64,000 bases of DNA. Source: Candidatus Colinaster scatohippi. Lineage in GTDB: Bacteria; Bacillota; Clostridia; Lachnospirales; Lachnospiraceae. The stretch spans positions 1 to 64,000 of the forward strand of contig JAGHUN010000012.1 in NCBI GenBank assembly GCA_018064805.1, read 5' to 3'. Position 1 is the stretch's first letter; each line of letters begins with the position of its first letter. Positions 9,191 through 18,624 of the stretch are shown piece by piece. Under the pieces are notes generated by a model. It was not told the origin of the DNA, did no database searches, and saw only the letters and a list, made by a program, of their open reading frames with translations. The translations under genes were made by a program, and so were the position numbers.

Positions 9191-10432
9191 TTAATCCTTT
9201 AACTTTCCACTTGCCCAGAATCTTGGCTTTATTATCGGTGCAATAGACATTGGTCCGTCCTCTGCCACACGCATCTGACCGCTTTTAAGTCCTTCATAAA
9301 AGTCTATCACCCTGTCCGCTGCAACCTCTGCATTCCATTTAGTTATTATGGTATCATAGGCTGCCTTTCCAAACTGTGTAATCATATGAGGATTCTCAAA
9401 TAACCACACCACCTGCTCCAACATACTGTTATATGATCCCTCATGATACAGAAGGCCGTTTTGTTTATGCTCAATAAGATACTGCGCACATCCTGCTTCA
9501 TCATTCACGACTTCCGCGAGTCCTGCATTCATTCCCTCATTTACTACAGCTCCCCAGCCTTCCAAAAAGTTACTGGTAAAAATATGAATATGACTGCTCT
9601 CCATTATGTCACGAACCTTTTCAGGCCCCAAAAAGCCATGGAAAGTAATATGCTCGGCTATCATTTCATATTCTGCCATTTCCTTTAGTTCATCCTCCAA
9701 CGGACCTGCGCCTATCATATGAATATGAAATCTATATCCACGATTCGTAAGATCTGCGGCAAGCTTAACCATAAATTCAGGATGCTTTAACTCCAGAAAT
9801 CTTCCTGCCCATACAATCTGAATATTCTTGGCAGTAAGTACCGGTGGTTTTAATGGCAATTCCTCCTCAGCCTCAATATGAATTGTATCTATTTTGTCCT
9901 TATTCTTCCACAATGAAGCCGTATCATAATAGCTTCGTGTTGCAGGAAAATAACCAAACTTCAGCATCTTGCCCGGATACGCGCAAATAAGCTTATAATC
10001 CGAAGCAACAAAGGCTCCGTTACACAGAAGATATACGGGAGACTTTCTATATCTAATATGGTCTTTATATTTTCTCAATAAGCCTCTTGGCGAAATTGCC
10101 TTCCACTGACCTTCCCTGTAAAGACGCTCACTGATTCTAAGAACTATCTTCCCGGCCTTTAATCTGTCCTGAATTAGTGCCTCATCCTCAAGCCACCCCA
10201 CAAGCAACATATCACAATCATCAATTGCTTTTTTGGCAAGCTCCATATCCTCATAGCTGAGCACAACATAGGGATAGTCCTTAGGATTAACCGCCCATCC
10301 CATCTGTATGCGCTTCTCTTCCATTGGCTCAGTCTGAATAAAACAGTAACTGCTTCCAATCCTGTCATACATTGCCTCAGAAAAAGGAATCTGATGGTGA
10401 TTTATGTAGTTGGAGATCATAGTTATTTTCAT
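9191..10432 (-). CDS. GT4-type glycosyltransferase
   Basis: A 413-residue GT-B fold enzyme. The N-terminal half is atypical, while the C-terminal half carries the GT4 donor-site pattern: VWAGRFLELKHPE, then HMIGAGPLEDEL, HGFLGPEKV and the EGWGAVVNEGMN segment, where the spaced glutamates (E-x7-E type) bind the nucleotide sugar. It likely extends the repeat unit in the cytoplasm. The start overlaps the stop of the preceding glycosyltransferase gene by four bases (ATGA), so the two are translationally coupled. The sugar is unknown. Confidence 0.85.
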   Translation of the reverse strand: MKITMISNYINHHQIPFSEAMYDRIGSSYCFIQTEPMEEKRIQMGWAVNPKDYPYVVLSYEDMELAKKAIDDCDMLLVGWLEDEALIQDRLKAGKIVLRISERLYREGQWKAISPRGLLRKYKDHIRYRKSPVYLLCNGAFVASDYKLICAYPGKMLKFGYFPATRSYYDTASLWKNKDKIDTIHIEAEEELPLKPPVLTAKNIQIVWAGRFLELKHPEFMVKLAADLTNRGYRFHIHMIGAGPLEDELKEMAEYEMIAEHITFHGFLGPEKVRDIMESSHIHIFTSNFLEGWGAVVNEGMNAGLAEVVNDEAGCAQYLIEHKQNGLLYHEGSYNSMLEQVVWLFENPHMITQFGKAAYDTIITKWNAEVAADRVIDFYEGLKSGQMRVAEDGPMSIAPIIKPRFWASGKLKD

Positions 10433-11760
10433 AGCTCTGTTATCTTCGTATAAATTTCTACTAGTCTGTTATAGTTAATATCTGCATTATGCGTAAGTCT
10501 CGCGCGATTCATCGCTGCAGCTCCCAATTCAGAAGCAAGACCATCATCCTTCCAAATGTGAATAATATCATCAGCAAGGCCATCACTATTACATGGATCA
10601 AACAATTTGCCTTCTTCATCCTCAGTAATCATCGAAGGTATTCCACCTGCTCTCGAAGCAACAACCGGAACTCCCAGCAGCATTGCCTCACCCATTGAAT
10701 TAGGCGAGTTCTCTATCGATGATGGACATACATATGTATGACACTTCAGATACTCCTGCTTCATAGCTTCAGCGTCAAGTTTTCCAAGAAATTCCACCTT
10801 GTCCTCTAAATGATAGGAACTAATTAGAGTTCTTAAATACTTACCATAACCACTAATTTTTATTTTTTGCTTAAGTGTGTTATAAGCCGTTATATCTGCA
10901 CCTGCCACACGAATCTTTGCATCCGAAAAATATTCAAGGATTATCGGCATTGCCTCAAGCAGAATATGAAATCCCTTTAAAGGATAATCAGCCTGGCTAA
11001 CAAAAATTGTATGCTTATTACAGGTTGTCACATCCCAGGTACCGGAATAAAATGGTTCTCTCAGAGTCTCATTCATATAAAAATATGTAGCATCCGGATT
11101 AAGCTTACTTATAACGTCTCTGTCAAAGTCCGTACGACCGGTAACATTCGTGGCAAGCTTCAGTGCCTCTTTCTCCATCTCGCCACGCTCAAGGAATTTA
11201 GCCTGCTGTTGCGCAATATTGTCTCTTTTTATCAAATCCCTAAAGGTTCTCGAACTAACAATCTCATCCGGCAAATCTGCAGTGTATTCTTCTCCGCATC
11301 TGTATATTATGCCCTGAATACCGATAAGCACCTCCGGTACACATATACTTGAATCCTTTTGGGCTTCGTTTCTGCATTCATGTACAGCCTTCATCACCCC
11401 AAGTGTATGTCCGTATTCCGTTCCAAATACGTGGATTACATCCGGCTCATAGCTCTTAATTATAGAGTGGAATCTTGGCTCTAATTCCATACTGTAATTC
11501 TCCGGCTGATTTCTATCCTCATAATATCCATAGCATGTCACTCTGAAATTATTGCCAATTACCACTTCAGCCTTTGACTGTTTATCGCTGCTTGCAACAG
11601 GATATGCAATTGCCAGTTCGGATACGCTTCTGTACTCAATTGCTTCCTCCATCATACGTACAAGCGCTCCTGTAATCCAGCCTTCCTTATTACTTCCTTC
11701 TATTTTTAGTTTCTCTGCAACCAATGGCGGGAGCAGATTACATACCCACAAAACTCTCAT
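10429..11760 (-). CDS. GT4-type glycosyltransferase
   Basis: The 443-residue protein is a GT-B enzyme of family 4. It has an N-terminal Rossmann-like domain starting MRVLWVCNLLPP, and a C-terminal GT1/GT4 domain with FHILLEAMPII, FLGKLDAEAM, SPNSMGEAMLLGVPVVAS and GGIPSMI, the canonical donor-binding region. Interior insertions make it longer than typical members. It overlaps its upstream GT2 neighbour by four bases (ATGA) and its downstream GT4 neighbour likewise, consistent with a tightly coupled assembly pathway for one oligosaccharide. Donor and acceptor cannot be read from the sequence. Confidence 0.85.
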   Translation of the reverse strand: MRVLWVCNLLPPLVAEKLKIEGSNKEGWITGALVRMMEEAIEYRSVSELAIAYPVASSDKQSKAEVVIGNNFRVTCYGYYEDRNQPENYSMELEPRFHSIIKSYEPDVIHVFGTEYGHTLGVMKAVHECRNEAQKDSSICVPEVLIGIQGIIYRCGEEYTADLPDEIVSSRTFRDLIKRDNIAQQQAKFLERGEMEKEALKLATNVTGRTDFDRDVISKLNPDATYFYMNETLREPFYSGTWDVTTCNKHTIFVSQADYPLKGFHILLEAMPIILEYFSDAKIRVAGADITAYNTLKQKIKISGYGKYLRTLISSYHLEDKVEFLGKLDAEAMKQEYLKCHTYVCPSSIENSPNSMGEAMLLGVPVVASRAGGIPSMITEDEEGKLFDPCNSDGLADDIIHIWKDDGLASELGAAAMNRARLTHNADINYNRLVEIYTKITEL

Positions 11761-12638
11761 CTTTTTTTCTTTCCATATATTAGGCTCTTCACCGCATTGT
11801 AGGCTTTAGAGAATCTTTTACTCTCAGCCAGCCTTGTTCTTAATCCGGCTCCCGAAATAACCATAATTCTCTTGTATTTTTTAGCCCTTTTTCCCATATA
11901 TTGTTCGGTTATTTCTATATGCTCATCTTCGGATTTCTTCCTGTTCTCAGCTGTTTCAGAAAAACCTCCACCTTCATATGCAGAGATAACCAAATCAATA
12001 TAAGAGGTTATTGCACCTAATTCATATATACTATACAGGAAATGTTCATAATCAGCTCTTACTCTGTATTTAAGATCATATCCCCTATCCTTGAACAACC
12101 GATCTTCATAAAAACACACCTGGTGACATGGAACATTTCTATATAAGGCGAACTCATTAAGGGATGGTGCAGAAGAAACTAGCGTCTCCGTCAGTCTGTT
12201 AAACTGATTTCCATAGAAAATATACGGTTTCTCCTGCTTTACATCTATATTCTCATCTATATAATCCGCTACTTTTCCAAGCGTTTGCTTATCATAAAAG
12301 CAATCGCCGCAATTCATAAAAATGACATATCTGTCATGTGCGCCCGGCAAGATCCGATCTGCATCCCATATGTGGTTAACAGCTTCGTTCATTCCATCAT
12401 ATATTCCTTTATCGCTTGTAGAATATATATCTGTTACCGTTGCTATTCTTCCTGAGAAATAATCAGAAGCCTTAAGTGCTTCAAGTGACCCATCGGACGA
12501 TTTACCATCTTTTATTATCACATGATAATTGTGATACTCCTGCCCATATATGCTATCAAGTGTATACTTAAGCTTATCTCCGGCATTAAAGCATACCACA
12601 ATTATTTCGAATTTTATTCTACATTCTTCTTTTCTCAT
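11757..12638 (-). CDS. GT2 family glycosyltransferase
   Basis: A GT-A enzyme of about 293 residues similar to WcaA/EpsE-type GT2 proteins. The fold starts at FEIIVVCFNAG, with the nucleotide motif KDGKSSDGS in place of the usual DDGS and an acidic patch around NCGDCFYD. I prefer the ATG at 12638 over one 45 bases upstream because the upstream start would overlap the polymerase gene and adds residues that do not belong to the fold. The C-terminal end is basic. It likely adds a sugar to the growing repeat unit. Confidence 0.8.
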   Translation of the reverse strand: MRKEECRIKFEIIVVCFNAGDKLKYTLDSIYGQEYHNYHVIIKDGKSSDGSLEALKASDYFSGRIATVTDIYSTSDKGIYDGMNEAVNHIWDADRILPGAHDRYVIFMNCGDCFYDKQTLGKVADYIDENIDVKQEKPYIFYGNQFNRLTETLVSSAPSLNEFALYRNVPCHQVCFYEDRLFKDRGYDLKYRVRADYEHFLYSIYELGAITSYIDLVISAYEGGGFSETAENRKKSEDEHIEITEQYMGKRAKKYKRIMVISGAGLRTRLAESKRFSKAYNAVKSLIYGKKKR

Positions 12639-12645
12639 AATTACT

Positions 12646-13776
12646 CTACGATAAATCTCTCTGATCCAGCCAACGGTGTTCATAGAAGAGCCAGCTCTTA
12701 TATGGCAACACTCTTACTCCGTCGCTACTCGCTGTCACCAAAAAATATGCAAAATAGATAATACCTACAACAAGAACAATTGCAATAAGTCGCTTTCTTT
12801 TCTGTGCATCCTTAACTGCCATTATTACATTAGGCACTAACAACACCTGCGTTGTTATAAGATAGTATCCGATTCTTGTAACAAGCGGAAGCCAAAAGCA
12901 GCATAAGTACAGTAATACCGCCATAATATTCAGATTAAGAAATGTTCTGTTGTCGACTCTGTCCTTAACTGCCTCCTTATAGCAGACCATACAGAGGATA
13001 ATAACAAGTATGCATCTCAATATAATTGGCGCATTTTCAAGCACCGAATGAGCCTCTTCAATATAATCCGTGTTCCTATATGACGGATACAGCTTAAGGG
13101 CGATATCCATAAGTCTGGTATTTAATATAAATACTACTGCACCGGCAACTGCCACCACGCCTATAAGCCATTTATTCCAATTACATCGTGCAAGCAGATA
13201 CATCGGAATAACTACCAGGACACTTTTATGAAAAAGAGACGCAAACAGGATAATTGCAATGAATTTAACTAAATTCTGCCAGTCAATGGCTGCTGTTACA
13301 AACTTAAGAGAATACAAGGCCATCGCCAGTACAAGATAATATCTTACTGTATTGAACGACCTGAAATATATTCCAAGAGTCATAAAAAGGAAAAAAGTCA
13401 AACCAAAGCAATCGCTTTGATCCTTAAATGCCTTCAAATACATTGCAACTATTGCAGCACCAAAGACGCCAAACATCAGAAGATAATTCTCACTTCCCGA
13501 AAGGGTATATAGGAGTCTGACAATAAAATTAAAGCCCGGCTCTGTAACTACAAATGCCTTAACAAATATCTCATGGCAGGTTACAACGTAATTACCATAA
13601 TCGTTTCCGACACCTCTTCTTAATGCAGCAAGCGCCGTCAGGATTAAGAAAATCGAAGCAAGCAATGCAAAATTAACAATGTTATTGCGACTGTATCTGC
13701 TTTCACCATATGCAATTGGCCTTACCTGGCACGCCAAAACTATCGTCAGCGCCGCAACTATAATATATAAAATCAT
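12646..13776 (-). CDS. EpsG-like polysaccharide polymerase
   Basis: This 376-residue protein has about ten hydrophobic segments and the EpsG/Wzy layout, including RRGVGNDYGNYV in an early outer loop and a central FNTVRYYLVLAMALYS region, typical of the EpsG family. Such proteins polymerise lipid-linked repeat units on the outer face of the membrane. It is the only polymerase candidate in the window and sits amid the glycosyltransferases, next to the chain-length and initiating transferase genes, as in Wzy-dependent loci. No flippase is found nearby. The fold assignment is good; the polymerised unit is unknown. Confidence 0.8.
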   Translation of the reverse strand: MILYIIVAALTIVLACQVRPIAYGESRYSRNNIVNFALLASIFLILTALAALRRGVGNDYGNYVVTCHEIFVKAFVVTEPGFNFIVRLLYTLSGSENYLLMFGVFGAAIVAMYLKAFKDQSDCFGLTFFLFMTLGIYFRSFNTVRYYLVLAMALYSLKFVTAAIDWQNLVKFIAIILFASLFHKSVLVVIPMYLLARCNWNKWLIGVVAVAGAVVFILNTRLMDIALKLYPSYRNTDYIEEAHSVLENAPIILRCILVIILCMVCYKEAVKDRVDNRTFLNLNIMAVLLYLCCFWLPLVTRIGYYLITTQVLLVPNVIMAVKDAQKRKRLIAIVLVVGIIYFAYFLVTASSDGVRVLPYKSWLFYEHRWLDQRDLS

Positions 13777-13810
13777 ACTTTGCCAATCCGTTTACACTAT
13801 TGCCTTCTTG

Positions 13811-14584
13811 TTATGCTTCCCTGATTCCCTTTTTTATAAGACTATAGGCCTCCTTAAAGCTCTTCTCTGATAAAAGCATTCCCTTGTGTCTTATCAAAAA
13901 TCTAAGTGCCATAGGAGTAGCCAGTCGGCCGTACAAATATCTGTACAGGACTCCCCTGTCATAGAAAAATTTATCCGTATATCCTTCAAACCAGGTACTG
14001 GGTCTTTTAACCTCTCTGCCTATGTTAATTGGAAGCGCGTATATTTTTAGTCCCTTTTTAAGGCACTCCTGAATAAACAGACTATCCTCGCCATTACTAT
14101 ATTTTGCACCACCGCCAAAAAGAAGATTAAATGTAATATTCTTTTTGTGTATACATTCTCTCCTACATGCAAAACTATAGGTTGGATAACGGCCACAATT
14201 CCATCTGTGAATCCTCATCTCGGAATCCGTATGATACGTGGCTCTGTCAGCTTCAACCTCCATATTGAAAAGAAGCATATCTGCCTGAGGACGAGTTTCA
14301 AATGCCTTAACAACTCTCTCAGCATATCCATCCTCATATACAATATCATCATCAGAAAACAGTATAATATCTGCATCAGCTCTCAAAAGTGCATTATTGC
14401 GGCTAAGCCCTACACCTCTTTCTTCAAAGGAAAAGCATCGAATCCTGCTTCCTTTGTAATCGTATTCAGAATATGCAAATTTATCACACTGATTAATTAT
14501 AATTGAGTCACACTGCAGATTCATTGTCTCTGCGACCGATTCGGTATTAACTTTTACACCTGACACTAATGTCTGAATTGTCAT
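13811..14584 (-). CDS. GT2/GT-A family glycosyltransferase
   Basis: A protein of about 257 residues of the GT-A superfamily, with GVGLSRNNALLRA and the metal motif FSDDDIVYED, which is typical of a branch lacking the usual N-terminal DDGS block. GGGAKYSNGEDSLF in the middle resembles the ED motif used as catalytic base in related enzymes. The ORF can be opened at a GTG upstream, but GGAG sits six bases before the ATG at 14584, so that start is chosen. It is probably a cytoplasmic sugar transferase in repeat-unit assembly. Confidence 0.75.
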   Translation of the reverse strand: MTIQTLVSGVKVNTESVAETMNLQCDSIIINQCDKFAYSEYDYKGSRIRCFSFEERGVGLSRNNALLRADADIILFSDDDIVYEDGYAERVVKAFETRPQADMLLFNMEVEADRATYHTDSEMRIHRWNCGRYPTYSFACRRECIHKKNITFNLLFGGGAKYSNGEDSLFIQECLKKGLKIYALPINIGREVKRPSTWFEGYTDKFFYDRGVLYRYLYGRLATPMALRFLIRHKGMLLSEKSFKEAYSLIKKGIREA

Positions 14585-14608
14585 ACGCATCTCCACATAT
14601 GGCTTCCT

Positions 14609-15517
14609 TTATTTATCCGAAAATGCCATACCCACAATCTTTACATCCTGTTTACCAAGAGTAAAGACAATTTTGTCAATTTTATCTGCCTTATCTCTTC
14701 CTCGGCAAATCAGTAATATAACACCCTTTCCGGCTCTGAGTTTTTCAAAAACCTCCATACTGAAAGAAAATTCTGAGGAATCAAACAGTATATACTCTGA
14801 CTCATCACCCAGAATATGCTCTGTATTAACGCTATACTCATCGGTTCCCTTTTTGCCCAAAAACGGAATCTCGGGATATCTCTGAAGCCAATCTCTTTCA
14901 GTATATATTCCATCGTCTATTGCACACATTATCATAATTAGCGACAATGCCAGAATTATCCCTATCATCCCACCTAAAAAGGCCGCATTTTTCTCTCTTG
15001 TATATGGATCATACGAAACCATATCCGAATCTGTCCAAACCTCAATCTTCTCAAGAATCGGAATTCTGTCGGCAAACATCGGGAGTGCCTGCTTATATGC
15101 TTCGGAAACCTTGTATACAAGATCTGCATCTGATCCCTTGCTGACTACAGTAAGAATTCTATAATCACCTATAATTTCACCGGTTATTGTCTCATATATC
15201 TGCTCTTTACTTACTCCCGGTAGAATTTCCAGAGCAGAATTAACAATTGGATCATCTCTTAAAATCGAATCCCATGTATAAGCATTAAAATAGTCCGCAC
15301 CATTAAAGGATGCATCATAATTAAAAAAGACATAATAGTCATTTCTTATCTCATACATCACATCCGGACCTATAACTTTACCATAGATTGAGTATGCCAT
15401 TACGCCAATAATAGCACCGGCTATTGCCGCTGCTATTACAATCCATAATTTATGTACAAACTGATTCCATAATCGTTTCAAATCAAGACGCTCCCTGCCT
15501 GCATCAATACCACTCAT
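14609..15517 (-). CDS. Wzz/YveK-like chain-length determinant with BY-kinase-like tail
   Basis: This protein of about 302 residues has two membrane segments (one near residues 25-47, one near 185-207) flanking an extracytoplasmic domain, as in Wzz/CapA/YveK polysaccharide co-polymerases. The part after the second helix begins like CapA tails (TERDWLQRYPEIPFLGKK) and then continues with a roughly 70-residue stretch resembling the C-terminal half of a BY-kinase: YILFDSS at a Walker-B-like position, then VILLICRGRDKADK and VKIVGMAFS. No Walker A or tyrosine cluster is present, so it is unlikely to be an active kinase. The start at 15517 is supported by GGAGG eight bases upstream. It overlaps no neighbour and follows the initiating transferase. 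Confidence 0.8.
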   Translation of the reverse strand: MSGIDAGRERLDLKRLWNQFVHKLWIVIAAAIAGAIIGVMAYSIYGKVIGPDVMYEIRNDYYVFFNYDASFNGADYFNAYTWDSILRDDPIVNSALEILPGVSKEQIYETITGEIIGDYRILTVVSKGSDADLVYKVSEAYKQALPMFADRIPILEKIEVWTDSDMVSYDPYTREKNAAFLGGMIGIILALSLIMIMCAIDDGIYTERDWLQRYPEIPFLGKKGTDEYSVNTEHILGDESEYILFDSSEFSFSMEVFEKLRAGKGVILLICRGRDKADKIDKIVFTLGKQDVKIVGMAFSDK

Positions 15518-15531
15518 ATGCATTGCCTCCA

Positions 15532-16905
15532 TTACTTTTTCGCTGCAGTTGTCTGATTACTGTCAACACCTTCCGTTGCTTCAGGACTTACAAGAATTTT
15601 AAGTGTTAAAAGCATCAGCTTTATATCAAGCCAGATGCTGTAATTCTCAATATAACTCAAGTCGAGCTTAAGCTTATCATACGGTGTTGTATTATATTTT
15701 CCATAGACCTGAGCATAACCTGCAAGTCCCGCCTTAACACGCATTCTGAATGCGAATTCCGGCATATCCTCCATATACTGCTTAATAATCTCCGGTCTCT
15801 CCGGTCGCGGTCCAATAAATGACATATCACCGACCAGAATGTTGAATAACTGTGGAAGTTCATCAATTCTTACCGCTCTGATAAACTTACCAATAGGGGT
15901 AATTCTTGAATCATTCTTGGTTGCCAGTCTTGCAACACCATCCTTCTCCGCATCTACTCTCATAGAACGGAACTTCATTATCTTGAATTCCTTTGCACCA
16001 ACCGTACATCTCACCTGTTTATAGAGCACCGGACCGCCATCATAGCATTTGATAGCAATTGCTGTAATCAGCATAATCGGTGATGTAACCACAGCAAGAA
16101 TGAGTGCACAAACAATATCAATACATCTTTTTGCAAATCTCTGCTCAACCTTTAGGCTATATTCCCTTGTAAGGAAAATTGGTGTATCAAAAAGATGAAC
16201 AGGTGACGAGCCCTTAACAATTACATCCGAAATCTTAGGACTCATATACACGCGCACATTATGCGCATATAAATATTTAAGCATTTTATTACGAATCTGT
16301 GCCGGAATATCCCAAAGCACTACTCCGTCATACGATTTACTTAACATCTCCTTATTAAGCTCGTTCTCGTCCTCACCCATATACATCAGCTTCTGTATAT
16401 TGTATTTATCCTTACGGGTAGCAAACTTCACCTCAATATCAGTTGTCGGATGATCACCATATATAAGCAGAAGCTTCCTCGGTGGAAAGAACAGCCTGTA
16501 TAAATTATTACCCAGAAATGTCCAAATACCCGCAAAGGCTATCTGTATAAATACCATGTAAAACATAGTATCAGAATCAAACAGTCGGACTTCCATAAGT
16601 GATATCTGAAAATAGCTTATAATTCCCACAATTACTATTGCAAAAACCTGAGAGAAAAATACATCCCACGGCTTCAAATATCCTATTTTCAGGCCGCCAA
16701 AGGTACTGCTGAAAAAGAATAACAGAACTGCATAGATTAATATCATAAGGATATGACCCTTAAAATACAGATTGACCTTCCATACATATGTACCAAGAAG
16801 TACTTCAATCCATTCATATGCATACATTCCTGTTAGAATAACCATTCCAAGCAGGCTCCACATTAATATAATTGTTCTTTTAATAGTTTCTTTTGCATTC
16901 ATCAT
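15532..16905 (-). CDS. Polyprenyl-phosphate glycosylphosphotransferase (initiating sugar transferase)
   Basis: This protein of about 457 residues starts repeat-unit synthesis by transferring a sugar-1-phosphate to undecaprenyl phosphate. It has about four N-terminal membrane spans, a Rossmann-like middle domain (about residues 140-240) and a C-terminal bacterial sugar transferase domain with a membrane hairpin (IDIVCALILAVVTSP), MKFRSM, RIDELPQLFNIL and MSFIGPRPERP, where the Asp-Glu pair is catalytic. The ATG at 16905 overlaps the TGA stop of the upstream GT2 gene (ATGA); an ORF start further upstream would create a longer overlap. The sugar (hexose or HexNAc) is not readable. Confidence 0.9.
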   Translation of the reverse strand: MMNAKETIKRTIILMWSLLGMVILTGMYAYEWIEVLLGTYVWKVNLYFKGHILMILIYAVLLFFFSSTFGGLKIGYLKPWDVFFSQVFAIVIVGIISYFQISLMEVRLFDSDTMFYMVFIQIAFAGIWTFLGNNLYRLFFPPRKLLLIYGDHPTTDIEVKFATRKDKYNIQKLMYMGEDENELNKEMLSKSYDGVVLWDIPAQIRNKMLKYLYAHNVRVYMSPKISDVIVKGSSPVHLFDTPIFLTREYSLKVEQRFAKRCIDIVCALILAVVTSPIMLITAIAIKCYDGGPVLYKQVRCTVGAKEFKIMKFRSMRVDAEKDGVARLATKNDSRITPIGKFIRAVRIDELPQLFNILVGDMSFIGPRPERPEIIKQYMEDMPEFAFRMRVKAGLAGYAQVYGKYNTTPYDKLKLDLSYIENYSIWLDIKLMLLTLKILVSPEATEGVDSNQTTAAKK

Positions 16906-17660
16906 ATTCTTCTCAAAGTTGCCCTTACTGCCCATCCACAAAAATAAAATGCCGAAACAATCGGGTTTAGTTTTTCCATTTTACGATACAGAAACCAGAT
17001 TCTCTTAATTGCGAGCATTTTATTACTTGAAAGACTCTGTGCCGGTCTTCTGTATATCGCAAGAACCTCATCAAGTCCATATGCATTTACACCTGTACGT
17101 AATATCTGCCACCAGGTAGCAGTATCTTCACTTGCCACAAGTGGCATATGAATCAACCTTATATCTATTTTTTCTGTATCAAACATTGTCGTTGTCGTAA
17201 AGATTACTGTACGCGACAAGGCTTTTTTATATGTAAGTACCTCAGGAACCCTTACATATCTCCCTGTTCCGTTGGCATCTGCATCACCGAATTCATAGCT
17301 TGTAAAAGAGAACGCAGCATCCCTTTGTTCCATAAATGTTAACTGCTTTTCAAGCTTATCCGGCATCCAAACATCATCTGCATCAAGAAATGCAACAAAT
17401 CTTCCGGTCACCTCATCAAGACCTCTGTTCCTTGCTCCTGCCGCACCGTTTTCATTCTCATCAAAAAGAATTATTTTAATCCTTCTGTCAAAATCCGGTG
17501 AATTCATAAGGGCCACAAGTTTTTCACGCGTTCCGTCTGTGGAACCGTCTTCAACCAGAATCCACTCCCAATCCGTATACGTCTGTGACATAACCATATC
17601 GATTGTATTATCTATGAAGTTAATCGCATTATAAACCGGTGTTACTATACTTATCATCAA
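16902..17660 (-). CDS. GT2 family glycosyltransferase
   Basis: A 252-residue GT-A enzyme. The start is ISIVTPVYNAINFID, followed by VEDGSTDGT (nucleotide site) and FLDADDVWMPDKL (metal-binding DxD) near residues 91-103. This form is common among capsule glycosyltransferases such as those adding Gal, GlcNAc or GalNAc. The C-terminus ends in a hydrophobic Trp-rich piece (FYFCGWAVRA), which may contact the membrane. It is coupled to the initiating transferase through an ATGA overlap, so it is a reasonable candidate for the second transferase of the pathway, but that is only inference from position. Confidence 0.85.
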   Translation of the reverse strand: MMISIVTPVYNAINFIDNTIDMVMSQTYTDWEWILVEDGSTDGTREKLVALMNSPDFDRRIKIILFDENENGAAGARNRGLDEVTGRFVAFLDADDVWMPDKLEKQLTFMEQRDAAFSFTSYEFGDADANGTGRYVRVPEVLTYKKALSRTVIFTTTTMFDTEKIDIRLIHMPLVASEDTATWWQILRTGVNAYGLDEVLAIYRRPAQSLSSNKMLAIKRIWFLYRKMEKLNPIVSAFYFCGWAVRATLRRI

Positions 17661-17683
17661 TTATAACCATTATGACATCTATG

Positions 17684-18610
17684 TCAGATTTCTTCTTTCA
17701 CAAGATACTTAGGTCTGTTCTTAACCTCAAGATAGGTCTTGGACAGATACTGTCCCATTATACCCATACAAAGTAGCTGCACACCGCTTACAAGAGATAT
17801 AATACATACCATCGACTGCCAACCGGGTGTCGGATCAGACCAGAAGAATGACCTGACAATTATAAAAATAATCAGAATAAATGCCAGGAAGCAGAACAAT
17901 ACGCCTAAATAAGATGCAAGTGCCAGGGGTGCCGTTGAAAAAGCAACTATGCCTTCTAAGGAATACATAAGCAATCCCCAGAAATTCCATTTGGTCTCGC
18001 CCTTAACACGTTCAACATTCTCAAATTCTACCCATTTAGTGCTGAAACCAACCCAACCAAATATTCCTTTACTAAAGCGATTATATTCTCCCATTGCCAA
18101 TATCGCATCAACAACAGGTCTTGTCATTAGCCTGTAATCACGAGCCCCGTCAACAATATCCGTCTTGCTTATTTTATTCATAAGCTTATAAAACTGTCTT
18201 GCGAAGAAGCTTCGAATTGGCGGCTCACCCTTACGGCTTACACGTCTTGTTGCTACCGAATCATATCCTTCATCGATATACTCAAACAGTGTAGGTAAGA
18301 GTGACGGTGGATCCTGTAAGTCAGCATCCATCATTACTACATAATCGCCCTTGGCCTTCTGAAAGCCGGCATAAATCGCTGCTTCTTTTCCAAAATTCCT
18401 GGAAAAACTAATGAGTTTAACACGGCCATCCTTTTCGTTCAGTTTTTTCACCTCTGCGACTGTTCCGTCTTTTGAACCGTCATCTACATAAATTACCTCA
18501 ACATCCATTTCACGAGACGCAAAGAATTCTTCGTTTTTCATCAGTTCCTCATAAAAATACGGGACATTCTCTTCTTCGTTAAAGCATGGAACAACAACAC
18601 TTAGAAGCAT
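17684..18610 (-). CDS. GtrB-like GT2 with two C-terminal membrane helices
   Basis: This protein of about 308 residues has a GT-A domain with VDDGSKDGT, the metal motif MDADLQDPP and FSRNFGKEAA, then two transmembrane helices near the C-terminus. This is the GtrB/CsbB/ArnC architecture, which transfers a sugar from a nucleotide to undecaprenyl phosphate in the cytoplasm so that a flippase and a GT-C enzyme can use it outside. The ATG at 18610 is chosen because the ORF's earlier ATG overlaps the Shine-Dalgarno GGAGG. It is followed by other polysaccharide genes and fits a supply role for the YfhO or other GT-C proteins of the cluster. Confidence 0.88.
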   Translation of the reverse strand: MLLSVVVPCFNEEENVPYFYEELMKNEEFFASREMDVEVIYVDDGSKDGTVAEVKKLNEKDGRVKLISFSRNFGKEAAIYAGFQKAKGDYVVMMDADLQDPPSLLPTLFEYIDEGYDSVATRRVSRKGEPPIRSFFARQFYKLMNKISKTDIVDGARDYRLMTRPVVDAILAMGEYNRFSKGIFGWVGFSTKWVEFENVERVKGETKWNFWGLLMYSLEGIVAFSTAPLALASYLGVLFCFLAFILIIFIIVRSFFWSDPTPGWQSMVCIISLVSGVQLLCMGIMGQYLSKTYLEVKNRPKYLVKEEI

Positions 18611-18624
18611 CCTAACCTCCATAA

